DNA of 64,000 nucleotides from Strongyloides papillosus (GCA_005656395.1 SRSI01000037.1:434001-498000); one strand, 5' to 3'; positions 1-10,196 are shown, counted from the first letter of the stretch. A program made the numbers and translations. The notes: a model not told the origin generated them from the sequence alone.

Positions 1-2682
1 TCTACACGTTTGAATGATAATGTTAATGAGTTGAATAGAATGAATTATGTCAATCGTATGAATGTAAATGATGTTAATAGAGAGCAAGAGTTGACTGGTG
101 CTAGAAGAATATCAGTTGTTGATGAAGTTGTAAACGTTGATAGAAACAATGGTTATAATGTTAGATACACAAATCGAGTTGCAAGTATTGGTTATTACAA
201 TCGTGGGATGTCAGGATTAAGGATGGCAAATATTGAGAGGATGCCTGAAGATAATGCACGTTCTTGTTTCTGGAATTCAGGAGGAGGCCCTGATGCTAAT
301 GGTAGAGAGAATGTAGGACATGTTGAAAAAAAGGAATCAAAGTTTGGAAAGTACTATGATGGTTTTGACAGATATGATCCACCAGGTGGAGGAAGATCCG
401 GTTATTCAAACAATGGAAGACAATCTCCAAACTCGTCTGGAAGAGATAGATGTCGTTCTAATCGAAAAGTTGAAAAGAATAATCGTGATAACTCGTTGCT
501 TCAACAGATGATAAGTGGACTTGGTTTAGCAGTTAATTTGGACAAGTTTACAGGAGAAGATGAAGCATTCAGTGTTTGGTTGACAAGATTTGAAGCGTTG
601 TGTAGAGTGAGGAAAATTGGTCCAGAAGATAAGGCTGCAGTATTGATAATGCATTTAGCAAAGAATCCAGCTAGGGATATCGCTACTCGTATTGAGCTTC
701 AATTGGATTATTACAAGTTGGTAGACTACTTGAATGAAAACTATAAAGGTGCTATGAATGAAAATGCAGCTAGAGCTCGGTTAGACATGTTGACGATAAA
801 GAAGCCTGAAGACATTAGAAAAGTTGGAACAGAGATTAGTACACTCGTGGATATAATTGAGAAGGACTCAAATTTGAAGGAACGCTTTAGAAAGAAGTTG
901 TATAAGTTGACAGATCTGGTTCCTGCTTCGATTAGAGGAACATTAAAATATGGAGGATGCTGCGATACGTTTGAATTAGCAATGGTTGTAGCTGAGGACT
1001 TGTGGAAGATAAATGATGAAGTAAAAAGAACTCGTCCAGGAACAGTTGAAAAAGAGAGAAAGAATTCGAAAAGTGGAGATCGAGAATTTAATGACAGTTG
1101 TTTTAAATGTGGAGTGAAAGGTCACAGAGCAAAAGAGTGTAAAAAGGAAAGCTCTTTACAAGTTTCAAGTGTAAACATTTCAAAGTTGAATAAGTTGTCA
1201 AAAGTGCCGATAATTCCAATGACAGTTGATGGAATTTCAATTCATGCAATGTTAGATACTGGAGCAAGTATCTCAGTAATGTCAAAGAAGTTGGGAGAAA
1301 CGTTGAAAGTTCCAGTAGAGAAGAAAAAGATGGTAGCTACTACTTTGGGTTCAGGAAAATGGTTCGTTTACCGTGCAAAAGTATGCAATAAGTTGAAAAT
1401 TGGAAAAGATGAAGAAGTTAAAGTTAAATGTTTTGTATCAGGTGAAGAGTTCAGAAATTATGATATGATCTTGGGAACAGATGTTTTAAGTAAAGTTAAG
1501 TTAACAGTGGATATGAAAAATGATAAAGTTGTAATTAATGATGAAGTTATAAAATTGTGTATGAAAAATGAAGATAATGAGTTGATTGTAAATAGTGTAT
1601 ACAGTTTGATTTCACCAGAGGATAAGTCTTATAAAGAGGATATTGTAAAAGAGATGTCAAAGGTTGATCAAGGTAATGAAACTACAATGGGTTTACAAGT
1701 TTTAAACGTGGACGAGGATTTAACGATTAAAGATAGGGAAAAGTTTGAACTTACAAAAGACTTAAAGGTATGCACAGGAGAGATTGACGAAATTGAGAAA
1801 CCCTCAGATGATGAGAAGGAAAATGAACTTCCAAGAGAAGAAGTAGAAAAGGAGAATATAGATAGAAACCTCGATTTAAATGTTGATAAGGATTTACTGT
1901 CGTTGAAAAAGTTATATTTTAGTACTGACAGTTGTTTTGATAAAATTACTATAGAGGAACAGTTGAGAGATCCATGGATACGTGAAGTTTACAATGAAAA
2001 GATGTTTGAGAACAGAAAAGTAGAGGTGTTGAATGGACAAATTATGATAGAAGATTTAACTGGTGAGGGATATGTGGTATTGATTCCAAAATTGCATGTT
2101 GGAAAGGTGTTAAATATCTCTCATAATTTGTCAGGTCATTATAATAGTTCAAAAGTGTATGGATGGTTGAAGAATAGTTGTTACTGGAAAGGGATGCTCG
2201 ATGATATAGTGCTTTATGTGAAACGTTGTAAAAAGTGTGGTCGAAGAAGCAATAGGTATGCTAAAGACTGTTATGAAAGAAGTTGCAGAACTAGTTTGAA
2301 TGTTAGGTTGGGAAAGCAGACGGATTCACTAGTTGATAAAGACGCGGTTAGATGGACTTCAACGAAAAATGCAGAGAAGGTTTCTACAAAGGTAAAGGAG
2401 AATATGGTCAAGAGGAGAGGACGTGCTTATGATAAAAGAAAGGTTGAAGAATATTCTACGTATGATAAGGAGAATATGGTTAAGAGTGGAGGACGTGCCA
2501 ATGATAAAAGAAAAGTTGATGAGTATTCTATGTATGATAAAGGAAAACTAGTTGATATAAGAAGACCACCGTTTAGTAAATCTAAGAAAGTTGTTGTTGA
2601 TCTTGGTTCAAAGTTAAAGTTTCTTAAAGGTACCAAAGGTAGAGGTTGTTTGGTACATAAATTAGATGTGAAAAGAGTATGA
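1..2682 (+). CDS. Gag-protease-H2C2 polyprotein, copy 1 (5' partial)
   Basis: This is the first copy, cut by the window edge. The frame is open from base 1 and corresponds to residue 162 onward of the full protein at 3275. It keeps the Gag-like region, the CCHC knuckle, the DTGAS retropepsin motif and the HX4H...CX2C integrase-type zinc finger. The protein is identical to the two downstream copies over its whole length, so no substitutions or stops have built up. The start of the gene is missing only because the window begins inside the repeat unit. Confidence 0.85.
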   Translation, partial: STRLNDNVNELNRMNYVNRMNVNDVNREQELTGARRISVVDEVVNVDRNNGYNVRYTNRVASIGYYNRGMSGLRMANIERMPEDNARSCFWNSGGGPDANGRENVGHVEKKESKFGKYYDGFDRYDPPGGGRSGYSNNGRQSPNSSGRDRCRSNRKVEKNNRDNSLLQQMISGLGLAVNLDKFTGEDEAFSVWLTRFEALCRVRKIGPEDKAAVLIMHLAKNPARDIATRIELQLDYYKLVDYLNENYKGAMNENAARARLDMLTIKKPEDIRKVGTEISTLVDIIEKDSNLKERFRKKLYKLTDLVPASIRGTLKYGGCCDTFELAMVVAEDLWKINDEVKRTRPGTVEKERKNSKSGDREFNDSCFKCGVKGHRAKECKKESSLQVSSVNISKLNKLSKVPIIPMTVDGISIHAMLDTGASISVMSKKLGETLKVPVEKKKMVATTLGSGKWFVYRAKVCNKLKIGKDEEVKVKCFVSGEEFRNYDMILGTDVLSKVKLTVDMKNDKVVINDEVIKLCMKNEDNELIVNSVYSLISPEDKSYKEDIVKEMSKVDQGNETTMGLQVLNVDEDLTIKDREKFELTKDLKVCTGEIDEIEKPSDDEKENELPREEVEKENIDRNLDLNVDKDLLSLKKLYFSTDSCFDKITIEEQLRDPWIREVYNEKMFENRKVEVLNGQIMIEDLTGEGYVVLIPKLHVGKVLNISHNLSGHYNSSKVYGWLKNSCYWKGMLDDIVLYVKRCKKCGRRSNRYAKDCYERSCRTSLNVRLGKQTDSLVDKDAVRWTSTKNAEKVSTKVKENMVKRRGRAYDKRKVEEYSTYDKENMVKSGGRANDKRKVDEYSMYDKGKLVDIRRPPFSKSKKVVVDLGSKLKFLKGTKGRGCLVHKLDVKRV

Positions 2683-2696
2683 GTAAAGGTTAAAAA

Positions 2697-2773
2697 TGTT
2701 CTCAAGAATTTTCTTAAAGGAAGGTCGAGTAAAATATGACAGTTTGGGAAACTGTTTGGAAAATTCGAGAACA
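2697..2773 (+). promoter_or_regulatory. Nested hairpin upstream of the element TATA box
   Basis: The outer arms are TGTTCTCaagAATTTTC (2697-2713) and GAAAATTcGAGAACA (2759-2773). Inside them ACAGTTT (2739-2745) pairs perfectly with AAACTGT (2749-2755) across a 3-base loop. It sits 14 bp before the TATA box. The same structure recurs at 6454-6530 and 10211-10287. Whether it acts as DNA or RNA is unknown. Confidence 0.7.
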
Positions 2774-2786
2774 TTGTTTTTGTTAT

Positions 2787-2794
2787 TATAAAAG
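2787..2794 (+). promoter_or_regulatory. TATA box of the gag-pro element
   Basis: TATAAAAG stands about 490 bp before the gag start and is followed 330-350 bp downstream by AATAAA signals, as expected for an LTR promoter. It repeats at 6544 and 10301. Confidence 0.6.
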
Positions 2795-3274
2795 GTGGCG
2801 AGAGTCATCAAATTATTCATTTTATTAACTTAGGTAATAGTTGTAGTCGTTTTTTATGTAATCAAAATTTTATATGTATGACGTGTTATATTGTAATGTT
2901 ATTAATTATCTTTATTATATTGTAATTTTAATATTTTTGTATTTGTAGACCACTAGGGGTTTCATAGACGGTTGAGGGAGATCTCAGGAATTGTTAGGAG
3001 ATCGAAGGATAAGTATAAGTAAGTATAAGTTTGTAATTTGTAATTGTTATCCCTAGGTGGCCACTATACTTTATTTTGTGTAATCTTATCTTTGTGAGTA
3101 ATATTGTAAAGTTTGGGTCAATAAAAGTTGATTGTAATAAAGGTCTGAAGTCGGTTGGTGATTCAGAGGGCATTGGGAATTGTTTGAAAGGGGGACGCCA
3201 AAACCTATATCTTATAAATATATTTTCTGGACTCAAGGATAGAAGTTACGATACCCCCAAAATAAGAGTTCTTA

Positions 3275-6200
3275 ATGCGTCTAAGGAACAATAAAGTAGT
3301 TGAAATGGATCCAAACGTCATAAATCTCCGTTTACCCTCAACAAGGACAAATAGTCAGAACGGTCAGGAAAATGATGACAACAACAGTGTTTTCGCCCAT
3401 GCTGATGGTGGTAATTCGCGTGATCATTCGCCAAGTCATCATTCGTCGCGTAGCAATGATGGAAGGAGTAACGTTTCGGCTTATGCTAGTGGAAGAGAAG
3501 GGATGTTTAGCAACGAAGGTGTAGGAGGAGGCCCTACTGGACAACATCCGAATCCACAGTTGAATGTAGGAGGAGGCCCTACGGATCGAAGAAGGAATAC
3601 GTTACCAGATGTAGGAGGAGGCCCTACGGATCAAAGAGTGAATGAGTTACCAGTTGTAGAAGGAGGCTCTACAGGTCAAAGGGTGAATGCGTTAGTTAAT
3701 GTAGGAGGAGGCCCTACAGGACAGTTGATGAATCCGTTACCAAATGTAGAAGGAGATTCTACACGTTTGAATGATAATGTTAATGAGTTGAATAGAATGA
3801 ATTATGTCAATCGTATGAATGTAAATGATGTTAATAGAGAGCAAGAGTTGACTGGTGCTAGAAGAATATCAGTTGTTGATGAAGTTGTAAACGTTGATAG
3901 AAACAATGGTTATAATGTTAGATACACAAATCGAGTTGCAAGTATTGGTTATTACAATCGTGGGATGTCAGGATTAAGGATGGCAAATATTGAGAGGATG
4001 CCTGAAGATAATGCACGTTCTTGTTTCTGGAATTCAGGAGGAGGCCCTGATGCTAATGGTAGAGAGAATGTAGGACATGTTGAAAAAAAGGAATCAAAGT
4101 TTGGAAAGTACTATGATGGTTTTGACAGATATGATCCACCAGGTGGAGGAAGATCCGGTTATTCAAACAATGGAAGACAATCTCCAAACTCGTCTGGAAG
4201 AGATAGATGTCGTTCTAATCGAAAAGTTGAAAAGAATAATCGTGATAACTCGTTGCTTCAACAGATGATAAGTGGACTTGGTTTAGCAGTTAATTTGGAC
4301 AAGTTTACAGGAGAAGATGAAGCATTCAGTGTTTGGTTGACAAGATTTGAAGCGTTGTGTAGAGTGAGGAAAATTGGTCCAGAAGATAAGGCTGCAGTAT
4401 TGATAATGCATTTAGCAAAGAATCCAGCTAGGGATATCGCTACTCGTATTGAGCTTCAATTGGATTATTACAAGTTGGTAGACTACTTGAATGAAAACTA
4501 TAAAGGTGCTATGAATGAAAATGCAGCTAGAGCTCGGTTAGACATGTTGACGATAAAGAAGCCTGAAGACATTAGAAAAGTTGGAACAGAGATTAGTACA
4601 CTCGTGGATATAATTGAGAAGGACTCAAATTTGAAGGAACGCTTTAGAAAGAAGTTGTATAAGTTGACAGATCTGGTTCCTGCTTCGATTAGAGGAACAT
4701 TAAAATATGGAGGATGCTGCGATACGTTTGAATTAGCAATGGTTGTAGCTGAGGACTTGTGGAAGATAAATGATGAAGTAAAAAGAACTCGTCCAGGAAC
4801 AGTTGAAAAAGAGAGAAAGAATTCGAAAAGTGGAGATCGAGAATTTAATGACAGTTGTTTTAAATGTGGAGTGAAAGGTCACAGAGCAAAAGAGTGTAAA
4901 AAGGAAAGCTCTTTACAAGTTTCAAGTGTAAACATTTCAAAGTTGAATAAGTTGTCAAAAGTGCCGATAATTCCAATGACAGTTGATGGAATTTCAATTC
5001 ATGCAATGTTAGATACTGGAGCAAGTATCTCAGTAATGTCAAAGAAGTTGGGAGAAACGTTGAAAGTTCCAGTAGAGAAGAAAAAGATGGTAGCTACTAC
5101 TTTGGGTTCAGGAAAATGGTTCGTTTACCGTGCAAAAGTATGCAATAAGTTGAAAATTGGAAAAGATGAAGAAGTTAAAGTTAAATGTTTTGTATCAGGT
5201 GAAGAGTTCAGAAATTATGATATGATCTTGGGAACAGATGTTTTAAGTAAAGTTAAGTTAACAGTGGATATGAAAAATGATAAAGTTGTAATTAATGATG
5301 AAGTTATAAAATTGTGTATGAAAAATGAAGATAATGAGTTGATTGTAAATAGTGTATACAGTTTGATTTCACCAGAGGATAAGTCTTATAAAGAGGATAT
5401 TGTAAAAGAGATGTCAAAGGTTGATCAAGGTAATGAAACTACAATGGGTTTACAAGTTTTAAACGTGGACGAGGATTTAACGATTAAAGATAGGGAAAAG
5501 TTTGAACTTACAAAAGACTTAAAGGTATGCACAGGAGAGATTGACGAAATTGAGAAACCCTCAGATGATGAGAAGGAAAATGAACTTCCAAGAGAAGAAG
5601 TAGAAAAGGAGAATATAGATAGAAACCTCGATTTAAATGTTGATAAGGATTTACTGTCGTTGAAAAAGTTATATTTTAGTACTGACAGTTGTTTTGATAA
5701 AATTACTATAGAGGAACAGTTGAGAGATCCATGGATACGTGAAGTTTACAATGAAAAGATGTTTGAGAACAGAAAAGTAGAGGTGTTGAATGGACAAATT
5801 ATGATAGAAGATTTAACTGGTGAGGGATATGTGGTATTGATTCCAAAATTGCATGTTGGAAAGGTGTTAAATATCTCTCATAATTTGTCAGGTCATTATA
5901 ATAGTTCAAAAGTGTATGGATGGTTGAAGAATAGTTGTTACTGGAAAGGGATGCTCGATGATATAGTGCTTTATGTGAAACGTTGTAAAAAGTGTGGTCG
6001 AAGAAGCAATAGGTATGCTAAAGACTGTTATGAAAGAAGTTGCAGAACTAGTTTGAATGTTAGGTTGGGAAAGCAGACGGATTCACTAGTTGATAAAGAC
6101 GCGGTTAGATGGACTTCAACGAAAAATGCAGAGAAGGTTTCTACAAAGGTAAAGGAGAATATGGTCAAGAGGAGAGGACGTGCTTATGATAAAAGAAAGG

Positions 6201-6439
6201 TTGAAGAATATTCTACGTATGATAAGGAGAATATGGTTAAGAGTGGAGGACGTGCCAATGATAAAAGAAAAGTTGATGAGTATTCTATGTATGATAAAGG
6301 AAAACTAGTTGATATAAGAAGACCACCGTTTAGTAAATCTAAGAAAGTTGTTGTTGATCTTGGTTCAAAGTTAAAGTTTCTTAAAGGTACCAAAGGTAGA
6401 GGTTGTTTGGTACATAAATTAGATGTGAAAAGAGTATGA
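3275..6439 (+). CDS. Gag-protease-H2C2 polyprotein, copy 2 (full length, 1,054 aa)
   Basis: This is a retrotransposon polyprotein. Residues 83-172 are a 15-residue repeat carrying a VGGGPT motif. Residues about 320-480 resemble a Ty3-type Gag capsid. The nucleic-acid-binding CCHC knuckle uses C528, C531, H536 and C541. The aspartic protease has DTGAS at 580-584 followed by an ILGTDVL segment, the usual retropepsin layout. About 190 mostly charged residues then lead to an integrase-type H2C2 finger (H869, H874, C904, C907) and a Lys/Arg-rich tail with a 24-residue tandem duplication. No reverse transcriptase, RNase H or DDE integrase core is present, although the H2C2 finger normally sits just after RNase H. 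The start could be M1 or the ATG ten codons on. The ORF is intact, so Gag and protease could still be made; movement would depend on a partner element. Confidence 0.85.
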   Translation: MRLRNNKVVEMDPNVINLRLPSTRTNSQNGQENDDNNSVFAHADGGNSRDHSPSHHSSRSNDGRSNVSAYASGREGMFSNEGVGGGPTGQHPNPQLNVGGGPTDRRRNTLPDVGGGPTDQRVNELPVVEGGSTGQRVNALVNVGGGPTGQLMNPLPNVEGDSTRLNDNVNELNRMNYVNRMNVNDVNREQELTGARRISVVDEVVNVDRNNGYNVRYTNRVASIGYYNRGMSGLRMANIERMPEDNARSCFWNSGGGPDANGRENVGHVEKKESKFGKYYDGFDRYDPPGGGRSGYSNNGRQSPNSSGRDRCRSNRKVEKNNRDNSLLQQMISGLGLAVNLDKFTGEDEAFSVWLTRFEALCRVRKIGPEDKAAVLIMHLAKNPARDIATRIELQLDYYKLVDYLNENYKGAMNENAARARLDMLTIKKPEDIRKVGTEISTLVDIIEKDSNLKERFRKKLYKLTDLVPASIRGTLKYGGCCDTFELAMVVAEDLWKINDEVKRTRPGTVEKERKNSKSGDREFNDSCFKCGVKGHRAKECKKESSLQVSSVNISKLNKLSKVPIIPMTVDGISIHAMLDTGASISVMSKKLGETLKVPVEKKKMVATTLGSGKWFVYRAKVCNKLKIGKDEEVKVKCFVSGEEFRNYDMILGTDVLSKVKLTVDMKNDKVVINDEVIKLCMKNEDNELIVNSVYSLISPEDKSYKEDIVKEMSKVDQGNETTMGLQVLNVDEDLTIKDREKFELTKDLKVCTGEIDEIEKPSDDEKENELPREEVEKENIDRNLDLNVDKDLLSLKKLYFSTDSCFDKITIEEQLRDPWIREVYNEKMFENRKVEVLNGQIMIEDLTGEGYVVLIPKLHVGKVLNISHNLSGHYNSSKVYGWLKNSCYWKGMLDDIVLYVKRCKKCGRRSNRYAKDCYERSCRTSLNVRLGKQTDSLVDKDAVRWTSTKNAEKVSTKVKENMVKRRGRAYDKRKVEEYSTYDKENMVKSGGRANDKRKVDEYSMYDKGKLVDIRRPPFSKSKKVVVDLGSKLKFLKGTKGRGCLVHKLDVKRV
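3521..3790 (+). repeat. 45-bp in-frame minisatellite in the gag N-terminus
   Basis: Six units start at 3521, 3566, 3611, 3656, 3701 and 3746, exactly 45 bp apart, each opening with gtagnaggagg or a close variant. They encode 15-residue units of the form VGGGPTxxxxNxLPx. The last two to three units have drifted (VEGGST, VEGDST). The same block recurs at 7278-7547 in the next copy. The reading frame is kept because the period is a multiple of three. Confidence 0.9.
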
Positions 6440-6984
6440 GTAAAGGTTAAAAATGTTCTCAAGAATTTTCTTAAAGGAAGGTCGAGTAAAATATGACAGT
6501 TTGGGAAACTGTTTGGAAAATTCGAGAACATTGTTTTTGTTATTATAAAAGGTGGCGAGAGTCATCAAATTATTCATTTTATTAACTTAGGTAATAGTTG
6601 TAGTCGTTTTTTATGTAATCAAAATTTTATATGTATGACGTGTTATATTGTAATGTTATTAATTATCTTTATTATATTGTAATTTTAATATTTTTGTATT
6701 TGTAGACCACTAGGGGTTTCATAGACGGTTGAGGGAGATCTCAGGAATTGTTAGGAGATCGAAGGATAAGTATAAGTAAGTATAAGTTTGTAATTTGTAA
6801 TTGTTATCCCTAGGTGGCCACTATACTTTATTTTGTGTAATCTTATCTTTGTGAGTAATATTGTAAAGTTTGGGTCAATAAAAGTTGATTGTAATAAAGG
6901 TCTGAAGTCGGTTGGTGATTCAGAGGGCATTGGGAATTGTTTGAAAGGGGGACGCCAAAACCTATATCTTATAAATATATTTTC
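6440..6984 (+). repeat. Terminal repeat (LTR) and regulatory region between units 2 and 3
   Basis: This is an identical copy of 2683-3227, with the hairpin at 6454-6530, the TATA box at 6544 and AATAAA signals near 6877 and 6893. It is followed by the same TGG junction and gag leader. Confidence 0.6.
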
Positions 6985-7031
6985 TGGACTCAAGGATAGA
7001 AGTTACGATACCCCCAAAATAAGAGTTCTTA

Positions 7032-10000
7032 ATGCGTCTAAGGAACAATAAAGTAGTTGAAATGGATCCAAACGTCATAAATCTCCGTTTACCCTCAACA
7101 AGGACAAATAGTCAGAACGGTCAGGAAAATGATGACAACAACAGTGTTTTCGCCCATGCTGATGGTGGTAATTCGCGTGATCATTCGCCAAGTCATCATT
7201 CGTCGCGTAGCAATGATGGAAGGAGTAACGTTTCGGCTTATGCTAGTGGAAGAGAAGGGATGTTTAGCAACGAAGGTGTAGGAGGAGGCCCTACTGGACA
7301 ACATCCGAATCCACAGTTGAATGTAGGAGGAGGCCCTACGGATCGAAGAAGGAATACGTTACCAGATGTAGGAGGAGGCCCTACGGATCAAAGAGTGAAT
7401 GAGTTACCAGTTGTAGAAGGAGGCTCTACAGGTCAAAGGGTGAATGCGTTAGTTAATGTAGGAGGAGGCCCTACAGGACAGTTGATGAATCCGTTACCAA
7501 ATGTAGAAGGAGATTCTACACGTTTGAATGATAATGTTAATGAGTTGAATAGAATGAATTATGTCAATCGTATGAATGTAAATGATGTTAATAGAGAGCA
7601 AGAGTTGACTGGTGCTAGAAGAATATCAGTTGTTGATGAAGTTGTAAACGTTGATAGAAACAATGGTTATAATGTTAGATACACAAATCGAGTTGCAAGT
7701 ATTGGTTATTACAATCGTGGGATGTCAGGATTAAGGATGGCAAATATTGAGAGGATGCCTGAAGATAATGCACGTTCTTGTTTCTGGAATTCAGGAGGAG
7801 GCCCTGATGCTAATGGTAGAGAGAATGTAGGACATGTTGAAAAAAAGGAATCAAAGTTTGGAAAGTACTATGATGGTTTTGACAGATATGATCCACCAGG
7901 TGGAGGAAGATCCGGTTATTCAAACAATGGAAGACAATCTCCAAACTCGTCTGGAAGAGATAGATGTCGTTCTAATCGAAAAGTTGAAAAGAATAATCGT
8001 GATAACTCGTTGCTTCAACAGATGATAAGTGGACTTGGTTTAGCAGTTAATTTGGACAAGTTTACAGGAGAAGATGAAGCATTCAGTGTTTGGTTGACAA
8101 GATTTGAAGCGTTGTGTAGAGTGAGGAAAATTGGTCCAGAAGATAAGGCTGCAGTATTGATAATGCATTTAGCAAAGAATCCAGCTAGGGATATCGCTAC
8201 TCGTATTGAGCTTCAATTGGATTATTACAAGTTGGTAGACTACTTGAATGAAAACTATAAAGGTGCTATGAATGAAAATGCAGCTAGAGCTCGGTTAGAC
8301 ATGTTGACGATAAAGAAGCCTGAAGACATTAGAAAAGTTGGAACAGAGATTAGTACACTCGTGGATATAATTGAGAAGGACTCAAATTTGAAGGAACGCT
8401 TTAGAAAGAAGTTGTATAAGTTGACAGATCTGGTTCCTGCTTCGATTAGAGGAACATTAAAATATGGAGGATGCTGCGATACGTTTGAATTAGCAATGGT
8501 TGTAGCTGAGGACTTGTGGAAGATAAATGATGAAGTAAAAAGAACTCGTCCAGGAACAGTTGAAAAAGAGAGAAAGAATTCGAAAAGTGGAGATCGAGAA
8601 TTTAATGACAGTTGTTTTAAATGTGGAGTGAAAGGTCACAGAGCAAAAGAGTGTAAAAAGGAAAGCTCTTTACAAGTTTCAAGTGTAAACATTTCAAAGT
8701 TGAATAAGTTGTCAAAAGTGCCGATAATTCCAATGACAGTTGATGGAATTTCAATTCATGCAATGTTAGATACTGGAGCAAGTATCTCAGTAATGTCAAA
8801 GAAGTTGGGAGAAACGTTGAAAGTTCCAGTAGAGAAGAAAAAGATGGTAGCTACTACTTTGGGTTCAGGAAAATGGTTCGTTTACCGTGCAAAAGTATGC
8901 AATAAGTTGAAAATTGGAAAAGATGAAGAAGTTAAAGTTAAATGTTTTGTATCAGGTGAAGAGTTCAGAAATTATGATATGATCTTGGGAACAGATGTTT
9001 TAAGTAAAGTTAAGTTAACAGTGGATATGAAAAATGATAAAGTTGTAATTAATGATGAAGTTATAAAATTGTGTATGAAAAATGAAGATAATGAGTTGAT
9101 TGTAAATAGTGTATACAGTTTGATTTCACCAGAGGATAAGTCTTATAAAGAGGATATTGTAAAAGAGATGTCAAAGGTTGATCAAGGTAATGAAACTACA
9201 ATGGGTTTACAAGTTTTAAACGTGGACGAGGATTTAACGATTAAAGATAGGGAAAAGTTTGAACTTACAAAAGACTTAAAGGTATGCACAGGAGAGATTG
9301 ACGAAATTGAGAAACCCTCAGATGATGAGAAGGAAAATGAACTTCCAAGAGAAGAAGTAGAAAAGGAGAATATAGATAGAAACCTCGATTTAAATGTTGA
9401 TAAGGATTTACTGTCGTTGAAAAAGTTATATTTTAGTACTGACAGTTGTTTTGATAAAATTACTATAGAGGAACAGTTGAGAGATCCATGGATACGTGAA
9501 GTTTACAATGAAAAGATGTTTGAGAACAGAAAAGTAGAGGTGTTGAATGGACAAATTATGATAGAAGATTTAACTGGTGAGGGATATGTGGTATTGATTC
9601 CAAAATTGCATGTTGGAAAGGTGTTAAATATCTCTCATAATTTGTCAGGTCATTATAATAGTTCAAAAGTGTATGGATGGTTGAAGAATAGTTGTTACTG
9701 GAAAGGGATGCTCGATGATATAGTGCTTTATGTGAAACGTTGTAAAAAGTGTGGTCGAAGAAGCAATAGGTATGCTAAAGACTGTTATGAAAGAAGTTGC
9801 AGAACTAGTTTGAATGTTAGGTTGGGAAAGCAGACGGATTCACTAGTTGATAAAGACGCGGTTAGATGGACTTCAACGAAAAATGCAGAGAAGGTTTCTA
9901 CAAAGGTAAAGGAGAATATGGTCAAGAGGAGAGGACGTGCTTATGATAAAAGAAAGGTTGAAGAATATTCTACGTATGATAAGGAGAATATGGTTAAGAG

Positions 10001-10196
10001 TGGAGGACGTGCCAATGATAAAAGAAAAGTTGATGAGTATTCTATGTATGATAAAGGAAAACTAGTTGATATAAGAAGACCACCGTTTAGTAAATCTAAG
10101 AAAGTTGTTGTTGATCTTGGTTCAAAGTTAAAGTTTCTTAAAGGTACCAAAGGTAGAGGTTGTTTGGTACATAAATTAGATGTGAAAAGAGTATGA
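7032..10196 (+). CDS. Gag-protease-H2C2 polyprotein, copy 3 (full length)
   Basis: This protein is identical to the copy at 3275, with the same repeat block, CCHC knuckle, DTGAS protease and H2C2 finger. Its downstream terminal repeat is the one disrupted at 10684 by the second element, so this unit's 3' end is displaced by about 14.6 kb, to 25329-25390. Transcription to the normal polyadenylation signals (near 10634 and 10650) would still stop before the insertion, so expression of this copy need not be affected. Confidence 0.85.
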   Translation: MRLRNNKVVEMDPNVINLRLPSTRTNSQNGQENDDNNSVFAHADGGNSRDHSPSHHSSRSNDGRSNVSAYASGREGMFSNEGVGGGPTGQHPNPQLNVGGGPTDRRRNTLPDVGGGPTDQRVNELPVVEGGSTGQRVNALVNVGGGPTGQLMNPLPNVEGDSTRLNDNVNELNRMNYVNRMNVNDVNREQELTGARRISVVDEVVNVDRNNGYNVRYTNRVASIGYYNRGMSGLRMANIERMPEDNARSCFWNSGGGPDANGRENVGHVEKKESKFGKYYDGFDRYDPPGGGRSGYSNNGRQSPNSSGRDRCRSNRKVEKNNRDNSLLQQMISGLGLAVNLDKFTGEDEAFSVWLTRFEALCRVRKIGPEDKAAVLIMHLAKNPARDIATRIELQLDYYKLVDYLNENYKGAMNENAARARLDMLTIKKPEDIRKVGTEISTLVDIIEKDSNLKERFRKKLYKLTDLVPASIRGTLKYGGCCDTFELAMVVAEDLWKINDEVKRTRPGTVEKERKNSKSGDREFNDSCFKCGVKGHRAKECKKESSLQVSSVNISKLNKLSKVPIIPMTVDGISIHAMLDTGASISVMSKKLGETLKVPVEKKKMVATTLGSGKWFVYRAKVCNKLKIGKDEEVKVKCFVSGEEFRNYDMILGTDVLSKVKLTVDMKNDKVVINDEVIKLCMKNEDNELIVNSVYSLISPEDKSYKEDIVKEMSKVDQGNETTMGLQVLNVDEDLTIKDREKFELTKDLKVCTGEIDEIEKPSDDEKENELPREEVEKENIDRNLDLNVDKDLLSLKKLYFSTDSCFDKITIEEQLRDPWIREVYNEKMFENRKVEVLNGQIMIEDLTGEGYVVLIPKLHVGKVLNISHNLSGHYNSSKVYGWLKNSCYWKGMLDDIVLYVKRCKKCGRRSNRYAKDCYERSCRTSLNVRLGKQTDSLVDKDAVRWTSTKNAEKVSTKVKENMVKRRGRAYDKRKVEEYSTYDKENMVKSGGRANDKRKVDEYSMYDKGKLVDIRRPPFSKSKKVVVDLGSKLKFLKGTKGRGCLVHKLDVKRV

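Larger units (their letters stand above)
2683..3227 (+). repeat. Terminal repeat (LTR) and regulatory region between units 1 and 2
   Basis: This is non-coding sequence between the stop codon and the next ORF. The 3' LTR boundary is put at 3227 because the array's right end (25390) loses homology there and the next bases are TGG, as at a primer-binding site. The 5' boundary is not fixed; TGTTCTC at 2697 is one candidate, following a purine-rich stretch. The region holds a nested hairpin (2697-2773), a TATA box (2787-2794) and AATAAA signals at 3120 and 3136, which is the order expected for U3, R and U5. The donor tRNA for the primer site was not identified. Confidence 0.6.

Noticed and set aside
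2427..2774. Minus-strand open frame of 115 codons across the end of the gag-pro gene and its copies
   Set aside because: It is antisense to the basic tail duplication, which explains its internal repeat; there is no domain and no promoter evidence.
2949..3062. Possible long-range hairpin between CCACTAGGGG and CCCTAGGTGG in the gag-pro terminal repeat
   Set aside because: The pairing needs a bulge and spans about 100 bases; it is no better than expected by chance once the strong hairpin at 2697-2773 is set aside.
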